A stretch of DNA of 64,000 nucleotides from NCBI RefSeq assembly GCF_000355765.4, contig NZ_CP021106.3, forward strand, positions 2,327,137 to 2,391,136, written 5' to 3'. The notes below the pieces were generated by a model that was given only the letters and a program-made list of their open reading frames with translations, had not been told where the DNA came from and did no database searches. The DNA is from Nitrosospira lacus. Lineage in GTDB: Bacteria > Pseudomonadota > Gammaproteobacteria > Burkholderiales > Nitrosomonadaceae. Within the stretch, counting starts at the first letter, position 1; each line of letters starts with the position of its first letter. The position numbers were made by a program, and so were the translations under genes. This document shows, piece after piece, positions 63,176 through 64,000 of the stretch.

Positions 63176-64000
63176 TCATTTCTTTTTCTTCGCTTGCCGG
63201 TCGCGTGCACCGCCGATTTTTGCCAGATAGTCTTGCCCGACAAGTTCCATCAGTTCATGAATCAAGGCAGTCAGCAAGGAAGGTCCGCCATCATCCTCAT
63301 TAACCAGACTGCGCTTTTTACGACGTTGGCGATCGCGCGCACCACTGATCTTCGCCAGCAATTCGGCTTCCGCAACATCGCTCAGACGCATTTTCTTGCG
63401 ACGCTGGCGATCACGCGCACCGGATATTTTTGCATTCGGCTCCAGCGCTTCATCTTCCTCGTCGCCCTCTTCAAACTGATCTGAACCATCAGCGATGTAG
63501 AGATTCTCTTCATCAGCCAGACTGCGTTTTTTACGACGCTGGCGATCGCGCGCACCGCTGATCTTCGCCAGCAATTCAGCTTCCGCAACATCACTCAGGC
63601 GCATCTTCTTGCGACGCTGGCGATCGCGCGCACCGGATATTTTTGCATTCGGCTCCAGCGCTTCATCTTCCTCATCGCCCTCTTCAAACTGATCTGAACC
63701 ATCAGCGATGTCGAAATCGTCTTCATCAGCCAGACTGCGTTTTTTACGTCGTTGGCGATCGCGCGCACCGCTGATCTTCGCCAGCAATTCGGCTTCCTCA
63801 ACATCGCTCAGACGCATTTTCTTGCGACGCTGGCGATCACGCGCACCGGATATTTTTGCACTTGGCTCCGGCGCTTCATCTTCCTCATCACGCTCTTCAA
63901 ACTGATCTGAACCATCAGCAATGTCAAGATTCTCTTCATCAGCCAGACTGCGTTTTTTACGGCGCTGGCGATCGCGCGCACCACTGATCTTCGCCAGCAA
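63176..64000 (-). CDS. Repeat protein with at least eight basic AKISGARDRQ segments: candidate multi-core peptide precursor (5' partial)
   Basis: The frame enters from beyond the window, so the N-terminus (a possible leader) is not visible. The 274 residues seen hold eight copies of AKISGARDRQRRKK (last copy AKIGGARDRQAKKKK at the C-terminus). They alternate with two linkers: a 31-residue acidic one (RSLADEEN...SDQFEEGDEEDEALEPN) and a 12-residue one (MRLSDVAEAELL). The basic and acidic parts nearly balance. The last linker differs and holds a hydrophobic LLTALIHELMELVGQDYL. No known domain. RRKK dibasic ends look like processing sites. Context with an asparagine-synthetase-like enzyme and an RRE-tailed glycosyltransferase suggests a modified-peptide precursor; a nucleic-acid-binding repeat protein is the alternative. 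Confidence 0.7.
   Translation of the reverse strand: MLAKISGARDRQRRKKRSLADEENLDIADGSDQFEERDEEDEAPEPSAKISGARDRQRRKKMRLSDVEEAELLAKISGARDRQRRKKRSLADEDDFDIADGSDQFEEGDEEDEALEPNAKISGARDRQRRKKMRLSDVAEAELLAKISGARDRQRRKKRSLADEENLYIADGSDQFEEGDEEDEALEPNAKISGARDRQRRKKMRLSDVAEAELLAKISGARDRQRRKKRSLVNEDDGGPSLLTALIHELMELVGQDYLAKIGGARDRQAKKKK
63311..64000 (-). repeat. Exact-length 213-bp tandem super-repeat inside the repeat protein
   Basis: The GCG[CT]TTTTTACG block recurs at 63311, 63524, 63737 and 63950, always 213 bases (71 codons) apart. Copies are nearly identical; differences fall mainly in the acidic linker (EENLD, DDFD, EENLY). The array continues past the window end, so true copy number is unknown. 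Confidence 0.9.

Noticed and set aside
61391-64000. Classical lasso-peptide cluster
   Set aside because: No core begins with a small residue followed by Asp/Glu at ring position 7-9, and no lasso leader peptidase is visible; only the cyclase-like enzyme resembles it.
63311-64000. CRISPR array
   Set aside because: Repeats are 213 bp, coding and nearly continuous, with no unique spacers of 30-40 bp; no cas genes are present.

Overview
The window looks like a stretch of a betaproteobacterial chromosome, most plausibly an ammonia oxidiser of the Nitrosomonadaceae (Nitrosospira-like). This is inferred from overall gene style: an exported multicopper oxidase, a seven-function Mrp antiporter operon, exosortase-associated small proteins, many lipoproteins, tpm, astB, tex and gltX. 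No rRNA or species-diagnostic gene is present, so the genus is a guess. Coding density is moderate, with many decayed genes, dispersed palindromic repeats and two tRNA-flanked accessory zones.

Layout. 1-2.4 kb: the edge of a prophage or prophage remnant (tail-type protein, two tiny membrane proteins, an orphan adenine methylase). 2.5-9.8 kb: a periplasmic multicopper oxidase, a MITE-like repeat, then three exported or membrane genes (a 1065-residue membrane protein, a BON lipoprotein, a 380-residue membrane protein). 9.8-16 kb, mostly minus strand: a TPR lipoprotein, a translationally coupled deacetylase/secreted-protein pair, a type II NADH dehydrogenase reduced to its two ends, and two MDR oxidoreductases, each preceded by a very short exported-protein reading frame. 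16-31 kb: a four-helix DUF2383 protein, a large lipoprotein, a NYN/LOTUS RNase-like protein, tpm, an AT-rich 766-residue GNAT-membrane protein beside a Tat-exported amine oxidase, a VOC protein, TPR proteins, a lipoprotein-like hydrolase and an Old Yellow Enzyme. 31-37 kb: a decayed second copy of the VOC gene, a PadR/sugar-transferase couple with a readable promoter, tex, a broken DUF2238 gene and lipocalin. 37-43 kb: the complete mrpA(B)CDEFG operon, every junction a 4-base ATGA overlap. 44-56 kb: an MsrA-thioredoxin-MsrB fusion, a universal stress protein, an NlpC/P60 lipoprotein, a YegP-like protein, a PEP-CTERM-like protein, astB, an HNH nuclease, an AarF/UbiB kinase, a Cys-rich secreted protein and a TIGR04073-type exosortase-associated protein. 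56.6-57.4 kb: decayed IS3 transposase and serine-recombinase remnants ending at tRNA-Glu; then tRNA-Ala, gltX and, on the other strand, tRNA-Val.

The most interesting locus is the right end (59.7-64.0 kb, minus strand), directly beyond tRNA-Val(CAC). A precursor-like protein, running off the window, carries at least eight copies of a basic AKISGARDRQRRKK segment separated by acidic linkers, in an exact 213-bp super-repeat. It is followed by an inter-gene hairpin, an asparagine-synthetase-like enzyme without the usual amidotransferase cysteine, and a translationally coupled GT4 glycosyltransferase with a C-terminal winged-helix-like tail resembling a RiPP recognition element. I interpret this as a candidate multi-core ribosomally synthesised, modified peptide (RiPP) system. 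It does not fit the lasso-peptide rules and I recognise no described class; the function is inference.
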